Positions 17,225-26,260 of a DNA stretch of 64,000 bases are shown one piece after another. The notes beneath the pieces are model-generated. The model was not told the DNA's origin, ran no database searches, and saw nothing but the letters and a program-made list of their open reading frames with translations. Every line of letters begins with the position of its first letter. The stretch's first letter is position 1. The translations under genes and the position numbers were made by a program. Location of the stretch: the NCBI RefSeq assembly GCF_001424045.1, contig NZ_LMQB01000001.1:904083-968082 (forward strand). The letters are read 5' to 3'. The stretch is from Rhizobium sp. Leaf371. Lineage in GTDB: Bacteria > Pseudomonadota > Alphaproteobacteria > Rhizobiales > Rhizobiaceae.

Positions 17225-17896
17225 TCAGGCCGCGATGACGTCGAGAGCCGAGGCGAACAGGGCACGACCGTCCGAGCCGCCATGGGCCGCTTCGATCAGA
17301 TTTTCCGGGTGCGGCATCATGCCGAGCACATTGCCGCGGGCGTTGGTGACGGCGGCGATATCGTTCATCGAACCGTTCGGATTGGTGCCGGCCGCGTAGC
17401 GGAAAACCACCTGGCCGTTGCCCTCGATCGCGTTCAGCGTCTCGGCATCGGCGAAATAGTTGCCATCGTGATGGGCAACCGGGCAGCGGATGATCTGGCC
17501 CTCCGCATAGGCGCGGGTGAAGTCGGTCGAGGCGTTGACGACCTCGAGCTTGATCTCCTTGCAGACGAACTTCAGCGAGGCGTTGCGCATCAGCGCACCC
17601 GGCAGCAGGCCGGCTTCGAGCAGGATCTGGAAGCCGTTGCAGACGCCGAGAACGCGCACACCCTGTTCCGCCTTGGCCTTGATCGCCTGCATGACCGGCA
17701 TGCGGGCGGCGATGGCGCCGCAGCGCAGGTAATCGCCATAGGAGAAACCGCCGGGAATGACGATGAGATCGACATCCGGAATTTCGGTTTCCGTCTGCCA
17801 GACGGTGACCGGCGGCTTGCCGGAGATCATGGTCAGGGCGGTGATCATGTCACGGTCGCGATTGAGACCGGGGAGCTGAACGACGGCGGACTTCAT
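17225..17896 (-). CDS. purQ: Phosphoribosylformylglycinamidine synthase subunit PurQ
   Basis: Glutaminase subunit of FGAM synthase, a class I (triad) amidotransferase. The nucleophile is C86 in LGVCNGFQ, with H196 and E198 in MMPHPE completing the triad. [13 protein letters not shown] is the PurQ oxyanion-side signature. It has 223 residues, normal for the stand-alone subunit used with PurS and small PurL. Its start overlaps the stop of the upstream coiled-coil gene by four bases, so translation is coupled. Confidence 0.97.
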   Translation of the reverse strand: MKSAVVQLPGLNRDRDMITALTMISGKPPVTVWQTETEIPDVDLIVIPGGFSYGDYLRCGAIAARMPVMQAIKAKAEQGVRVLGVCNGFQILLEAGLLPGALMRNASLKFVCKEIKLEVVNASTDFTRAYAEGQIIRCPVAHHDGNYFADAETLNAIEGNGQVVFRYAAGTNPNGSMNDIAAVTNARGNVLGMMPHPENLIEAAHGGSDGRALFASALDVIAA

Positions 17897-18150
17897 GGAT
17901 GCGGATCGAACCTTGACTGTGCCTCGGCGAGCTCGCGCAGCTCGAGGCGGTTTTCAATGCGGTCGAGACGGGTCTCGTGGCGTCCGAGAACCCCGTAGAT
18001 GTTGTGAATGTCCTGCTGAACCGACACGAGCGTGCCACGCATGCTCTGCATCTCGCTCTTCAGCTCCGTCACGGCATGTCTGATGTGCGATATATCGCCA
18101 TTCATCCGCTTCAGGAGTTCGTACATCAGTTCGTTCGTGACGTTCGTCAT
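17893..18150 (-). CDS. Small coiled-coil protein between purS and purQ
   Basis: An 85-residue protein predicted to be almost entirely helical, with heptad spacing through [36 protein letters not shown] and [14 protein letters not shown]. No signal peptide, cysteine or catalytic motif is seen. ATG 18150 has GGGAG six bases upstream; an ATG five codons earlier lacks that. It overlaps purQ by four bases and follows purS by 18, so it is embedded in the purine operon. Similar short helical proteins occur beside rhizobial purQ, but I cannot name the family. Oligomerisation is likely; a role in the FGAM synthase complex is only a guess. Confidence 0.7.
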   Translation of the reverse strand: MTNVTNELMYELLKRMNGDISHIRHAVTELKSEMQSMRGTLVSVQQDIHNIYGVLGRHETRLDRIENRLELRELAEAQSRFDPHP

Positions 18151-18168
18151 GCCACTCTCCCGCAACCT

Positions 18169-18411
18169 TCAGTCGAGGGAGATAGTATAGTTCTCGATCA
18201 CGGTGTTTGCCAACAGCTTATCGCACATGGCTTTTACGTCGGTTTCGGCTTTCGCTCGGTCGTCGGTGTCGACCTTGAGGTCGAACACCTTGCCCTGGCG
18301 AACCTGGCCGACGCCGTCAAAACCGAGGGCGCCGAGGGCGCCTTCGATTGCCTTGCCCTGCGGGTCGAGTACGCCGTTCTTGAGCGTTACGGTTACGCGT
18401 GCGGTGATCAC
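18169..18411 (-). CDS. purS: Phosphoribosylformylglycinamidine synthase subunit PurS
   Basis: An 80-residue small subunit that bridges PurL and PurQ in FGAM synthase and helps pass ammonia between them. It shows the PurS pattern: ARVTVTLKNGVLDPQGKAIEGALGALGF, the VRQGKVFDL strand, then DKLLANTVIENYTI at the C terminus. It lies between purC and the coiled-coil/purQ pair in the usual purC-purS-purQ order. Its presence agrees with the short form of PurL. Confidence 0.95.
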   Translation of the reverse strand: MITARVTVTLKNGVLDPQGKAIEGALGALGFDGVGQVRQGKVFDLKVDTDDRAKAETDVKAMCDKLLANTVIENYTISLD

Positions 18412-18454
18412 TTTTCGTCTTCCTCGAAACTGGATGCTCTCGGGCTCTGGCGGC

Positions 18455-19219
18455 TTACTTGACCAAAACCGGACCCGAACCGCGCGGCGGCTCGTTCTCG
18501 TTCATGATGCCGAGCCGGCGGGCGACTTCCTGATAGGCTTCGACCAGACCGCCCATGTCACGGCGGAACCGATCCTTGTCCATCTTTTCCTTGGTTTCGA
18601 CGTCCCAGAGGCGGCAGCTGTCCGGCGAGATCTCGTCGGCGAGAATGATGCGCATCATGTCGCCTTCGAACAGACGTCCGCACTCGATCTTGAAATCGAC
18701 CAGCTGGATGCCGACACCGAGAAACAGGCCGGTCAGGAAGTCGTTGACGCGAATGGCGAGCGCCATCACGTCGTCGAGTTCCTGCGGGCTCGCCCAGCCG
18801 AAAGCCGTGATGTGTTCTTCGGAGACCATGGGGTCGTCGAGCGCATCGGCCTTGTAGTAAAACTCGATGATCGAGCGGGGCAGCACGGTGCCTTCCTCGA
18901 TGCCGAGGCGCTTGGACAGGGAGCCGGCCGCGACGTTGCGCACGACGATCTCGAGCGGAATGATCTCCACTTCCTTGATCAGCTGCTCGCGCATGTTCAG
19001 GCGGCGGATGAAATGCGTCGGGATGCCGATACGGTTCAGATGCGTGAAGATGTATTCGGAAATACGGTTGTTCAGCACGCCCTTGCCGTCGATGATGTCA
19101 TGCTTCTTCTTGTTGAAAGCCGTGGCATCGTCCTTGAAGAACTGGATCAGCGTGCCTGGCTCCGGGCCTTCATAAAGGATCTTGGCCTTGCCTTCATAGA
19201 TTCGGCGGCGACGGTTCAT
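18455..19219 (-). CDS. purC: SAICAR synthetase (phosphoribosylaminoimidazole-succinocarboxamide synthase)
   Basis: Joins CAIR and aspartate with ATP to give SAICAR. The 254-residue sequence begins [18 protein letters not shown], with the KAK motif near the N terminus. [18 protein letters not shown] and [10 protein letters not shown] are the PurC signatures, and [14 protein letters not shown] is the second. It is the first gene of the purC-purS-coiled-coil-purQ operon. A promoter candidate lies 80-110 bases upstream. The product of PurC is used by PurB, encoded 3.3 kb away. Confidence 0.97.
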   Translation of the reverse strand: MNRRRRIYEGKAKILYEGPEPGTLIQFFKDDATAFNKKKHDIIDGKGVLNNRISEYIFTHLNRIGIPTHFIRRLNMREQLIKEVEIIPLEIVVRNVAAGSLSKRLGIEEGTVLPRSIIEFYYKADALDDPMVSEEHITAFGWASPQELDDVMALAIRVNDFLTGLFLGVGIQLVDFKIECGRLFEGDMMRIILADEISPDSCRLWDVETKEKMDKDRFRRDMGGLVEAYQEVARRLGIMNENEPPRGSGPVLVK

Positions 19220-19298
19220 AGACTCTGTCTCTTATTGTTGCGGGCGCTGGAAGATGCGCCCTTTCGTTGATGCAGTTCGGGCAGGATTTTCTCCCGGG

Positions 19299-19327
19299 TC
19301 CATAGCGGAAAAGAAACCGTTTCACAA
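19299..19327 (-). promoter_or_regulatory. Candidate purC promoter with internal palindrome
   Basis: Minus strand: TTGTGA (19322-19327) and TATGGA (19299-19304) are 17 bases apart, about 80 bases before purC. Directly after the -35 box is the palindrome GAAAC-G-GTTTC (19313-19323). A related GAAACGGT sequence is found upstream of the pilZ gene (22415-22450). The position suits a repressor site for the purine operon, but I know no established regulator with this motif. Confidence 0.4.
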
Positions 19328-19436
19328 TCGGCGTCTCGTCTCCGGGCTGCGAAACGAGCGCATGCGAATGGCAATGCAGGCCTGCGTCGGGGACATGGCG
19401 CGGCGGAACCGCGGGATGGACGGCGAGGGGCGTCGC

Positions 19437-21275
19437 TCACAGCGACGGCCGCCGCGCCCTCTTTCGTGCCCGCAGGAAAGCCTCGACCGCTTCAGCGTCC
19501 ATGGGGCGAGCGAGGGCGAAGCCTTGCAGCACGTCGCAGCCCATGTCTTGCAGAAGCTGGACCTGCGCCGTGGTTTCCACCCCTTCGGCTATGATCTCGA
19601 TTTCAAGGGCATGCCCCATCTCGATGATCGCGGCGATGAGCCGACGATGCCGGTCGCCACGCGTCATCGGGGCGATCAGGGCGCGATCGATCTTGAGGCG
19701 CTTCGGCTGCAGCGTCGTGAGACCGAGGACGGACGCGTGGCCGGTGCCGAAATCGTCGATCTCGATCGCGATGCCGGCTTTGCGAATGCGATCGATGGCT
19801 TTTGCCATGTCGTCGTCGAGCACGTCCAGAAAGATCGATTCGAGCATTTCGAAGACGAAGGTGCCTTTCGGCAGATCCTTGGTCGGAAAGGCCGAGATCA
19901 GGTGCGGATCGATGAGACGGCGGACGGAGACGTTGATCGAAAGGCGATCCACACCACTGCCGTTGTTCCGCCAGCGCAGGAAGTCGGCGCAGGCTTTTTC
20001 CGCCAGAGACCGGTCGATGCGCCACATGACGTCGATGTCTTCGGCGATCTTCAGGAAGCGATCCGGGGTGAGGATCCCCTGCAAGGGATGCCGCCAACGG
20101 GCGAGAGCCTCCGCGCCGCAGACATCGAGTGTTTTTGCATCGAACTGCAGCTGATAGAACGGGATGAAGGCATCCTCATCGATCCCGCGCAGGATATCGT
20201 CCGCCGTCTGCCGGATCGCGCGGTTGCGGCCGTCGAATTCCTCCGTGAAGAGGACCGTGCCGCCGCCCTTGCGCGCCTTGGCCGCGGAAAGGGCTGTTGC
20301 CGCATTGATCAGTGCCTGGGGGCCGTCGACATCGTCGCTGGTCCAGGCGAGCCCGACGCTGACGCCGCAGCGAAAGAGGTGCCCCTCGCACGGGATCGGC
20401 TGTTCGAGGCTTTGAACGATCTTCGTCGCCAGATGCGTTGCGTTCTCCGATCTGTCGCCGGCGTCCAGCACCAGCGCGAACTCGTTGCCGCCGATGCGGG
20501 CGAGGCATTCCTTTTCTTCGCGCAGAGCCTCCAGCCGACCGGCAACGCAGAGGATCGCGGCATCGCCCGCCTGATGCCCGAGCGTATCGTTGATCTCCTT
20601 GAAGCGGGAGAGGTCGATCTGCAAGACGGCATGGCGGGGACAGGGGCGGGGACAGGGGCGGGGATGGATGTGAGGTGCGGGCTCGGAAAAGAGTTTGTCG
20701 AGGTGAAGGAGCAGCGCGTGACGGTTCGAGAGCCCGGTCAGCTGGTCCTGCAGAGCCCGGCGTTCGATTTCGCGCCAGGCGCTTTCCAGCGCCGTATAGC
20801 GGGATTCCGCCAGTGCGCGCGCCTGCTCGAGATTCTGCTGGAGCATGACGTCGTCGGTCGCGTCCCAGTTGGCGCCGAGCAGGCGACGATGGCCCTTGCT
20901 GTCGCTGAAGGTGACGGATCGAGACCGGATGTAACGGACCTCACCATCGGGCCGAATGATGCGAAAGGCGTTGTAGAAGGGCTCGCCCGACGCGATGCCC
21001 GCGTCGATCGTCACCCATGTGCGATCGCGATCCTCAGGATGAAGGGTCCGTTCAAGGACATCGCCCTCGTCTTCGTGAGCCTCATCGCCATAGCCGAAGA
21101 TCTGCATGAGGACGGCATCCCGCTTCACGCGGCCGGTTTCGAGATCGGCATCGAAAACGCCGATCTTGGACACATCGAGCGCGAGCCTGAGCCGGCGGGC
21201 AATATCGTCCGGCGGCAGCCTGTCTTGAGCCTCGCCGCTGCCCTCGCACTGCCCGTTGCTTGGTTCGCTCGTCAC
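19437..21275 (-). CDS. PAS-GGDEF(degenerate)-EAL cyclic-di-GMP phosphodiesterase candidate
   Basis: A 612-residue cytoplasmic signalling protein. A PAS/PAC sensor occupies about residues 28-145, a GGDEF domain 172-345 and an EAL domain 355-605. The cyclase site reads GGNEF (262-266), so diguanylate cyclase activity is doubtful. The EAL domain keeps E389-A-L, the SINVS asparagine region, D507-D508-FG, K528 and E564 (AEGVET), so it should hydrolyse c-di-GMP. A short Pro/Cys/Arg repeat (HPRPCPRPCPRH, 204-215) interrupts the GGDEF domain. A PilZ receptor gene lies two genes upstream on the same strand. Confidence 0.88.
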   Translation of the reverse strand: MTSEPSNGQCEGSGEAQDRLPPDDIARRLRLALDVSKIGVFDADLETGRVKRDAVLMQIFGYGDEAHEDEGDVLERTLHPEDRDRTWVTIDAGIASGEPFYNAFRIIRPDGEVRYIRSRSVTFSDSKGHRRLLGANWDATDDVMLQQNLEQARALAESRYTALESAWREIERRALQDQLTGLSNRHALLLHLDKLFSEPAPHIHPRPCPRPCPRHAVLQIDLSRFKEINDTLGHQAGDAAILCVAGRLEALREEKECLARIGGNEFALVLDAGDRSENATHLATKIVQSLEQPIPCEGHLFRCGVSVGLAWTSDDVDGPQALINAATALSAAKARKGGGTVLFTEEFDGRNRAIRQTADDILRGIDEDAFIPFYQLQFDAKTLDVCGAEALARWRHPLQGILTPDRFLKIAEDIDVMWRIDRSLAEKACADFLRWRNNGSGVDRLSINVSVRRLIDPHLISAFPTKDLPKGTFVFEMLESIFLDVLDDDMAKAIDRIRKAGIAIEIDDFGTGHASVLGLTTLQPKRLKIDRALIAPMTRGDRHRRLIAAIIEMGHALEIEIIAEGVETTAQVQLLQDMGCDVLQGFALARPMDAEAVEAFLRARKRARRPSL

Positions 21276-21378
21276 ATCCAGGTCCGCCCCGCTCGGGAAG
21301 CGGCGCCCTCGACAGGCTCGCTCTCAAGCACTCCACCGGTCATCAGGCTTCACCCAGTTGGTGGGGTAAGTCAAGACT

Positions 21379-21951
21379 TCAGCTATTGGGCAGCGGCGGC
21401 TTGAGGCGGCTGAGGAACTGGGCGAAGACCATGGTTCCCTCCGGCCAGGGGCCATGACCGGATTCGGCGTTGAGGTGTCCCGATTCGCCCGCATCCACGA
21501 GGATCGAGCCCCAGGCATTGGCGATATCGCCGGCATGCTCATAGGATCCGAAATGGTCGTTGCGGCTGGCGACGATCATCGACGGGAAGGGAAGCGGATC
21601 GCGCGGGTAGGGTCCGAACGTCATCAGGTGTTTCGGACGAATGTTCGGGTTTTCGACGTCCGGCGGCGCGACGAAGAAGGCACCGGCGATCTTGTGCTGG
21701 TTCTCCTTGGAAATCGCGTGGACCGCGGTCGCCACACCGAGAGAATGGGCGACGATGACCACCGGCTTCGTCGCGGCCGCGATCTCCTCGTTCATCCGCG
21801 CCACCCAGTCCTCGCGGACGGGCTTCACCCATTCCGCTTGCTCGACGCGGCGTGCGGAGGCGAGCTTGCCTTCCCAGCGGGTCTGCCAGTGATCGGGGCC
21901 GGAATTGGTGTATCCGGGGACGATGAGAATGTCTGCTTCCGAGGCTTTCAT
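21379..21951 (-). CDS. RBBP9/YdeN-type alpha/beta serine hydrolase
   Basis: A 190-residue cytoplasmic hydrolase. The N terminus ILIVPGYTNSGPDHWQTRWE is the RBBP9/YdeN signature. The nucleophile is in VAHSLGVATA, the acid is in the ASRNDHFGSYEHA segment, and the histidine is in SGHLNAESGHGPWPEG. Substrates of bacterial members are mostly unknown. It sits between the EAL protein and the PilZ protein with gaps of about 100 bases, so co-transcription is possible. Confidence 0.85.
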   Translation of the reverse strand: MKASEADILIVPGYTNSGPDHWQTRWEGKLASARRVEQAEWVKPVREDWVARMNEEIAAATKPVVIVAHSLGVATAVHAISKENQHKIAGAFFVAPPDVENPNIRPKHLMTFGPYPRDPLPFPSMIVASRNDHFGSYEHAGDIANAWGSILVDAGESGHLNAESGHGPWPEGTMVFAQFLSRLKPPLPNS

Positions 21952-22036
21952 GATGTCGCGATGTGAGGCGGCACGCCGTTCTTGTCAAGACCCCTGAGGT
22001 TCCTGACATCCGGGAGGGTCCTGGCTGCAGCCGGGC

Positions 22037-22339
22037 TCAGCGGAAAAATTTGTAGAAGGACGCGATTTTCGCGGTCGTGTTCGACGAGGTGTTCAGACGA
22101 ACGCCGATCTGATTGCCGCGCGCCCACTGGACCGAGCCGTTCAGCCGACCGAGTTCCTCGGTCTCGAACACGACGCTCTGCCCTTGCGTCGCCTGGATGT
22201 CGTAGGTCAGTTGCAGGCTCATGCCCGCATCCGAGAGATCCACCACCGTGGCGCTGCTGGCCTTGTCCCGGCAGGTGACGCGCCCCATCAGTTTGAAGCG
22301 GGAGCGCGTCTCGCGTTCCATACCCGATTGTGCCGGCAT
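22037..22339 (-). CDS. Single-domain PilZ protein, predicted c-di-GMP receptor
   Basis: A 100-residue protein consisting of one PilZ domain. The ligand motif RxxxR is recognisable in ERETRSRFKLMGRV, followed by DLSDAGMSL (the D/N-x-S-x-x-G element). ATG 22339 is preferred because GGGAG lies ten bases upstream; the frame runs 21 codons further with no conserved sequence. The nearby EAL phosphodiesterase gene suggests a local c-di-GMP circuit. Output is unknown, as single PilZ proteins act by protein-protein contact. Confidence 0.78.
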   Translation of the reverse strand: MPAQSGMERETRSRFKLMGRVTCRDKASSATVVDLSDAGMSLQLTYDIQATQGQSVVFETEELGRLNGSVQWARGNQIGVRLNTSSNTTAKIASFYKFFR

Positions 22340-22414
22340 TGCTGGTTTGCTCCCTTGCCCTCTAAGTTCGCGTAGAGTTACAAAATAGGGAGAAACCGTC
22401 ACGAAAGCCTTGTT

Positions 22415-22450
22415 GGAAACGGTCGCATTCTATCGAACACGACCGTTTCC
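22415..22450. promoter_or_regulatory. 11-bp inverted repeat between purB and pilZ genes
   Basis: GGAAACGGTCG (22415-22425) and CGACCGTTTCC (22440-22450) form a perfect inverted repeat with a 14-base loop. A third related sequence, GAAACCGTC, lies close by near 22393-22401. It could be a rho-independent-like hairpin after purB (no T-run follows) or an operator before pilZ. The core GAAACGGT also appears in the purC promoter. Confidence 0.4.
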
Positions 22451-22478
22451 GTCAGTTTTGGCACGCTGTCGCGTCAGG

Positions 22479-23780
22479 TCAGCCAAATACGCGGCGGAAG
22501 ATCGTATCGACATGCTTCGTGTGATAGCCGAGGTCGAATTTCTCGCGAATGTCGGCCTCCGGCAGGTAACCGCGGACCTCTTCGTCGGCGAGCAGTTCTT
22601 CCAGGAAGTCCTTGCCCTGTTCCCAGACCCGCATCGCATTGCGCTGGACGAGGCGGTAGGCATCCTCGCGCGAGGCGCCCGCCTGCGTCAGGGCCAGAAG
22701 GACGCGCTGCGAGTGGACGAGGCCGCGGAACTTGTTGAGATTGCCCATCATGTTGTCGGGATAGACCAGCAGCTTGTCGATGACATTGGTTAGACGCGCG
22801 AGGGCAAAATCGAGCGTGACCGTCGCATCCGGGCCGATCATGCGCTCGACCGAGGAGTGGGAGATGTCGCGCTCGTGCCAGAGCGCCACGTTTTCCATGG
22901 CCGGGATGGAGAAGGCGCGGACCATGCGGGCAAGACCGGTCAGGTTCTCGGTCAAAACGGGGTTGCGCTTGTGCGGCATGGCCGACGAGCCCTTCTGGCC
23001 CGGAGAGAAATACTCCTCGGCTTCCAGCACTTCGGTGCGCTGAAGATGGCGGATCTCGGTTGCGACACGCTCCACCGAGGACGCGATGACGCCGAGGATG
23101 GAAAAGTACATGGCGTGGCGATCGCGCGGGATGACCTGCGTGGAGACCGGCTCGGGCTTGAGGCCGAGGGCGGCTGCGACATGCTCTTCGACGCGTGGGT
23201 CGATATTTGCGAAGGTGCCGACGGCACCCGAGATGGCGCAGGTCGCGATTTCCTCGCGGGCGGCGACGAGGCGGGCGCGGCACCGCTCGAACTCGGCATA
23301 GGCGAGCGCCAGCTTGACGCCGAAGGTGGTGGGCTCGGCATGAATGCCATGCGATCGGCCGATGGTGACGGTGTCCTTGTGCTCGAACGCGCGGCGCTTC
23401 AGCGCCTCCAGCAGGCGGTCCATATCGGCCAGAAGCAGGTCCGTCGCCTTGACGAGCTGGACGCTGAAGCAGGTGTCGAGCACGTCCGACGAGGTCATTC
23501 CCTGGTGAACGAAACGCGCGTCGGGGCCGACGATTTCGGCGAGATGCGTGAGGAAGGCGATGACGTCATGCTTGGTGACGGCCTCGATTTCGTCGATCCG
23601 GTCGACGTCGAAGGTGGCAGCGCCGCCTTTCTCCCAGATGGTGCGGGCGGCCTCCTTGGGGATAACGCCGAGGTCGGCCAGCGCGTCGCAGGCATGGGCC
23701 TCGATTTCGAACCAGATGCGGAACTTGGTTTCGGGCGACCAGATGGCGACCATTTCCGGACGGGAATAGCGGGGGATCAT
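22479..23780 (-). CDS. purB: Adenylosuccinate lyase
   Basis: Cleaves fumarate from SAICAR and from adenylosuccinate in purine synthesis. The 433-residue sequence has the superfamily signature GSSAMPHKRNP. It also carries the catalytic-region blocks TSSDVLDTCFSVQL and IGRSHGIHAEPTTFG, which hold the general acid/base histidine, and a fumarase-like helical core. The N terminus MIPRYSRPEMVAIWS is typical of rhizobial PurB. It is transcribed alone or with the membrane protein upstream. Confidence 0.97.
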   Translation of the reverse strand: MIPRYSRPEMVAIWSPETKFRIWFEIEAHACDALADLGVIPKEAARTIWEKGGAATFDVDRIDEIEAVTKHDVIAFLTHLAEIVGPDARFVHQGMTSSDVLDTCFSVQLVKATDLLLADMDRLLEALKRRAFEHKDTVTIGRSHGIHAEPTTFGVKLALAYAEFERCRARLVAAREEIATCAISGAVGTFANIDPRVEEHVAAALGLKPEPVSTQVIPRDRHAMYFSILGVIASSVERVATEIRHLQRTEVLEAEEYFSPGQKGSSAMPHKRNPVLTENLTGLARMVRAFSIPAMENVALWHERDISHSSVERMIGPDATVTLDFALARLTNVIDKLLVYPDNMMGNLNKFRGLVHSQRVLLALTQAGASREDAYRLVQRNAMRVWEQGKDFLEELLADEEVRGYLPEADIREKFDLGYHTKHVDTIFRRVFG

Positions 23781-23841
23781 CGGCTGTCAGCTTTCTCTCG
23801 GATATCGTTGGCCGAGCCTCTATCAAAGATGTCCTGCAAGC

Positions 23842-24408
23842 TCAACGCTGAACGCGCGTCAGCCAGAGGCTCATGCCGAGGAGGGCGGGAAGGCCAAGCG
23901 GCATATAGAGGCGAATGCCCATGACGATGAACTGGTAGATCGCGCCCGCACCGGTGAAGGCGAACTGATAGAACCAGATCCGCGTGGCGAAGGGGGCATG
24001 CCACCGCGCGAAGAACAAGCGGTACTGCAGGGCAAAGAGGATGGCGGTGACGACGATCGTCGACAGCGTCAGGCACAGAAAGCTGCCGGCAAAACGCGTC
24101 TCGGCGCGGCGACCGAGCGCAAGGCCCTGCGCGAGGAAAACCGTGATGGGGAAGGCGAGCATGCCGCCGGCAAAGAAGAGAAGGAGGATCGCCGCGATCT
24201 GGCCGGTGCCGACGCGCCCCTGCAGGAACAGGGCGGTGAAAGCGCAGAGCGCCATCAGCATGCCCCAGACCGGTGCGAGCGGCAGTCTGTCACTCGCGCC
24301 GCGCCAGCCCGCCTGCAGCCGGGCGGCGACCCAGGCGCCGAGGCCTTGCGGCGCAGTGTGTACTGCCGGCAGCGGCGGCAGCCGCGCAGGGCTGCCGTTT
24401 CCGCTCAT
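23842..24408 (-). CDS. Integral membrane protein of unknown function
   Basis: A 188-residue protein with four or five predicted membrane segments (about residues 47-63, 71-97, 106-128 and 143-185) and a cytoplasmic-looking, Pro-rich N terminus. I do not recognise the family. The start ATG 24408 overlaps the rpe stop (ATGA), so it is translationally coupled to rpe. The gene ends 61 bases before purB. Conserved-looking features are [11 protein letters not shown]-like and [18 protein letters not shown] segments in the loops. A role cannot be assigned from context. Confidence 0.75.
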   Translation of the reverse strand: MSGNGSPARLPPLPAVHTAPQGLGAWVAARLQAGWRGASDRLPLAPVWGMLMALCAFTALFLQGRVGTGQIAAILLLFFAGGMLAFPITVFLAQGLALGRRAETRFAGSFLCLTLSTIVVTAILFALQYRLFFARWHAPFATRIWFYQFAFTGAGAIYQFIVMGIRLYMPLGLPALLGMSLWLTRVQR

Positions 24409-25082
24409 CCGCGACCGCTTTCCGCGAGCGTGCGCAGCCTGTCGATGGCCGTGCGATAGGCGTCCGGCGAGCCGCCGCCATAGATCGCGGAGCCCGCGAC
24501 GAAGACGTTGGCCCCGGCCTTGGCGGCCGTTGCGATCGTCGCTTCCGTGATGCCGCCATCGACCTCGATGTCGATCGGGCGGTCGCCGATGAGGTCGCGG
24601 ACGCGACGGATCTTGTCGAGCGTGGGGACCACGAATTTCTGGCCGCCGAAACCGGGATTGACGGTCATGACCAGCACCAGGTCCACCGTATCCAGCAGAT
24701 ACTCGATCGTCGCCTCCGGCGTAGCCGGATTGATGGCGACGCCGGCCTTCTTGCCGAGATTGCGGATGGTCTGCAGCGAGCGGTGCAGGTGCGGTCCGGC
24801 TTCGGCATGGACGGTGATGCTGTCGCAACCGGCCTTGGCGAAGGCTTCGAGATAGGGATCGGCCGGGGAGATCATCAGGTGGCAGTCGAAAGTGGCGTCG
24901 GTCACCGGACGCAGCGCTTTCACCACATCCGGGCCGAAGGTGATGTTCGGAACGAAATGCCCGTCCATCACATCGAGATGGACCCAGTCGGCGCCTGCGG
25001 CCACGACGTCCCGGACCTCTTCTCCGAGCCGCGCGAAATCGGAGGCGAGGATGGAAGGGGCGATACGAATGGGACGCGGCAT
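24405..25082 (-). CDS. rpe: Ribulose-phosphate 3-epimerase
   Basis: Interconverts ribulose-5-phosphate and xylulose-5-phosphate in the pentose phosphate and Calvin pathways. It is a 225-residue TIM barrel with the metal and catalytic residues in [43 protein letters not shown] and [16 protein letters not shown] forms the phosphate site. ATG 25082 is where the family starts; the long in-frame extension upstream runs antisense through the next gene. It overlaps the downstream membrane gene by four bases. Confidence 0.96.
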   Translation of the reverse strand: MPRPIRIAPSILASDFARLGEEVRDVVAAGADWVHLDVMDGHFVPNITFGPDVVKALRPVTDATFDCHLMISPADPYLEAFAKAGCDSITVHAEAGPHLHRSLQTIRNLGKKAGVAINPATPEATIEYLLDTVDLVLVMTVNPGFGGQKFVVPTLDKIRRVRDLIGDRPIDIEVDGGITEATIATAAKAGANVFVAGSAIYGGGSPDAYRTAIDRLRTLAESGRG

Positions 25083-25230
25083 GCTGAAATCTCCGGGATG
25101 CGTGAGCCTCGCGATCAAGACGAGGAGAAACCCGGCATCATCGCTCTTCAGGCCGATTCCGGCTCGAATGCTGACTGCAGTAGCATTGGTCGGGGGGACC
25201 GGCAATGTCGGGAGCGATCCTGCGTTCTCG

Positions 25231-26250
25231 TCAGGTCGAGACGGACGCAAGATCGCGCCAGCATAGGCGCAGGTCGCCATCAGCCGGTGTGGCGTTGTGG
25301 ACGCCGCGCGCGATCGCCCGCGCCATGGTGGATGCGGCGGCGGCGCAGAGGTCCAGAAACGCCGCCGGATCGAGATTTCCCGGTCGCCGGCCTGTGGAAA
25401 CGGCAAAGACCAGATCGCCATCGAGCGGCGTGTGCGATGGCCAGAGCGCGCGGGAGAACCCGTCATGCGCCGCGACCGCCAGGCGCTTGGCTTCGGCCTT
25501 GGAGAGCGCGACATCGGTGGCGATGACGGCGATGGTCGTGTTGGCCATCGGCGCGACGGCGTCGAGCTTGGTGCGAACGGCCGTCGCGTTTGCAGGCATG
25601 GGCATGGGCAGGCCAAGGCCGCCGAACTCTCCCTCCAGCTCGAAGGGTGCGGCCCAGAAGCAGGCGGTATCGCCGATGGTCGCCGAGCCGAGCGGGTTGA
25701 CGGCGGCGAGCGCGCCCACCGTGATGCCGCTTGCGAGAACGGTGGAGGCCGTGCCGAGGCCGCCCTTGAGGGTTGCGGTGGCGGCGCCCGTGCCGGCGCC
25801 GACGCTGCCCGTGGCCATCTCACGCGTGGCGGCCATCGCGGCGGTGAAGCCGAGATCGCGATAGGGGCCATAGGTCCCCCAATTCTTGTCCCCGCCATTG
25901 TTGAGGTCGAACAGGATGGCGGCGGGGACGATCGGCACGATGGCCGGCCCGACCTTCAGCCCGCGGCCCATGGCGCGCAAGGCGGCCTGCACGCCCGACG
26001 CCGCATCGAGGCCGAAGGCCGAGCCGCCGGAGAGGCAGAGCGCGTCCACGGTCTGCACGCTGTTGTGGGGCTCCAGGAGGTCGGTTTCGCGCGTGCCGGG
26101 CGAACCGCCCATGATCGACACGGCGGCGACGGCCGGGGGATCGCAGAGGATCGCCGTGACCCCCGACTTCAGGCTCTCGTCCTGCGCGTGGCCGACGGTC
26201 AGCCCGGGGACATCGGTCAAGGCGTTGAGGGGCCCGCGGCGAAACGTCAT
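25231..26250 (-). CDS. P1-family (DmpA/BapA-like, S58) N-terminal-nucleophile peptidase
   Basis: A 339-residue member of the DmpA/beta-aminopeptidase family. These are made as an inactive chain that cuts itself before a Ser/Thr nucleophile. Here the likely cut is N237/T238 in [12 protein letters not shown]. Upstream blocks [27 protein letters not shown] and [15 protein letters not shown] are family signatures. ATG 26250 leaves a ten-base gap from the upstream gene; an earlier start would overlap it. There is no signal peptide, so it is probably cytoplasmic. It follows a binding-protein gene, which suggests peptide or amino-acid amide use, but the substrate is not shown by sequence. Confidence 0.85.
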   Translation of the reverse strand: MTFRRGPLNALTDVPGLTVGHAQDESLKSGVTAILCDPPAVAAVSIMGGSPGTRETDLLEPHNSVQTVDALCLSGGSAFGLDAASGVQAALRAMGRGLKVGPAIVPIVPAAILFDLNNGGDKNWGTYGPYRDLGFTAAMAATREMATGSVGAGTGAATATLKGGLGTASTVLASGITVGALAAVNPLGSATIGDTACFWAAPFELEGEFGGLGLPMPMPANATAVRTKLDAVAPMANTTIAVIATDVALSKAEAKRLAVAAHDGFSRALWPSHTPLDGDLVFAVSTGRRPGNLDPAAFLDLCAAAASTMARAIARGVHNATPADGDLRLCWRDLASVST

Positions 26251-26260
26251 CTCCGCCGTC

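Noticed and set aside
19216-19440. 74-codon frame ending four bases into purC
   Set aside because: The ATGA overlap is tempting, but the product is Arg/Ala/Pro-rich shadow-like sequence and it covers the probable purC promoter.
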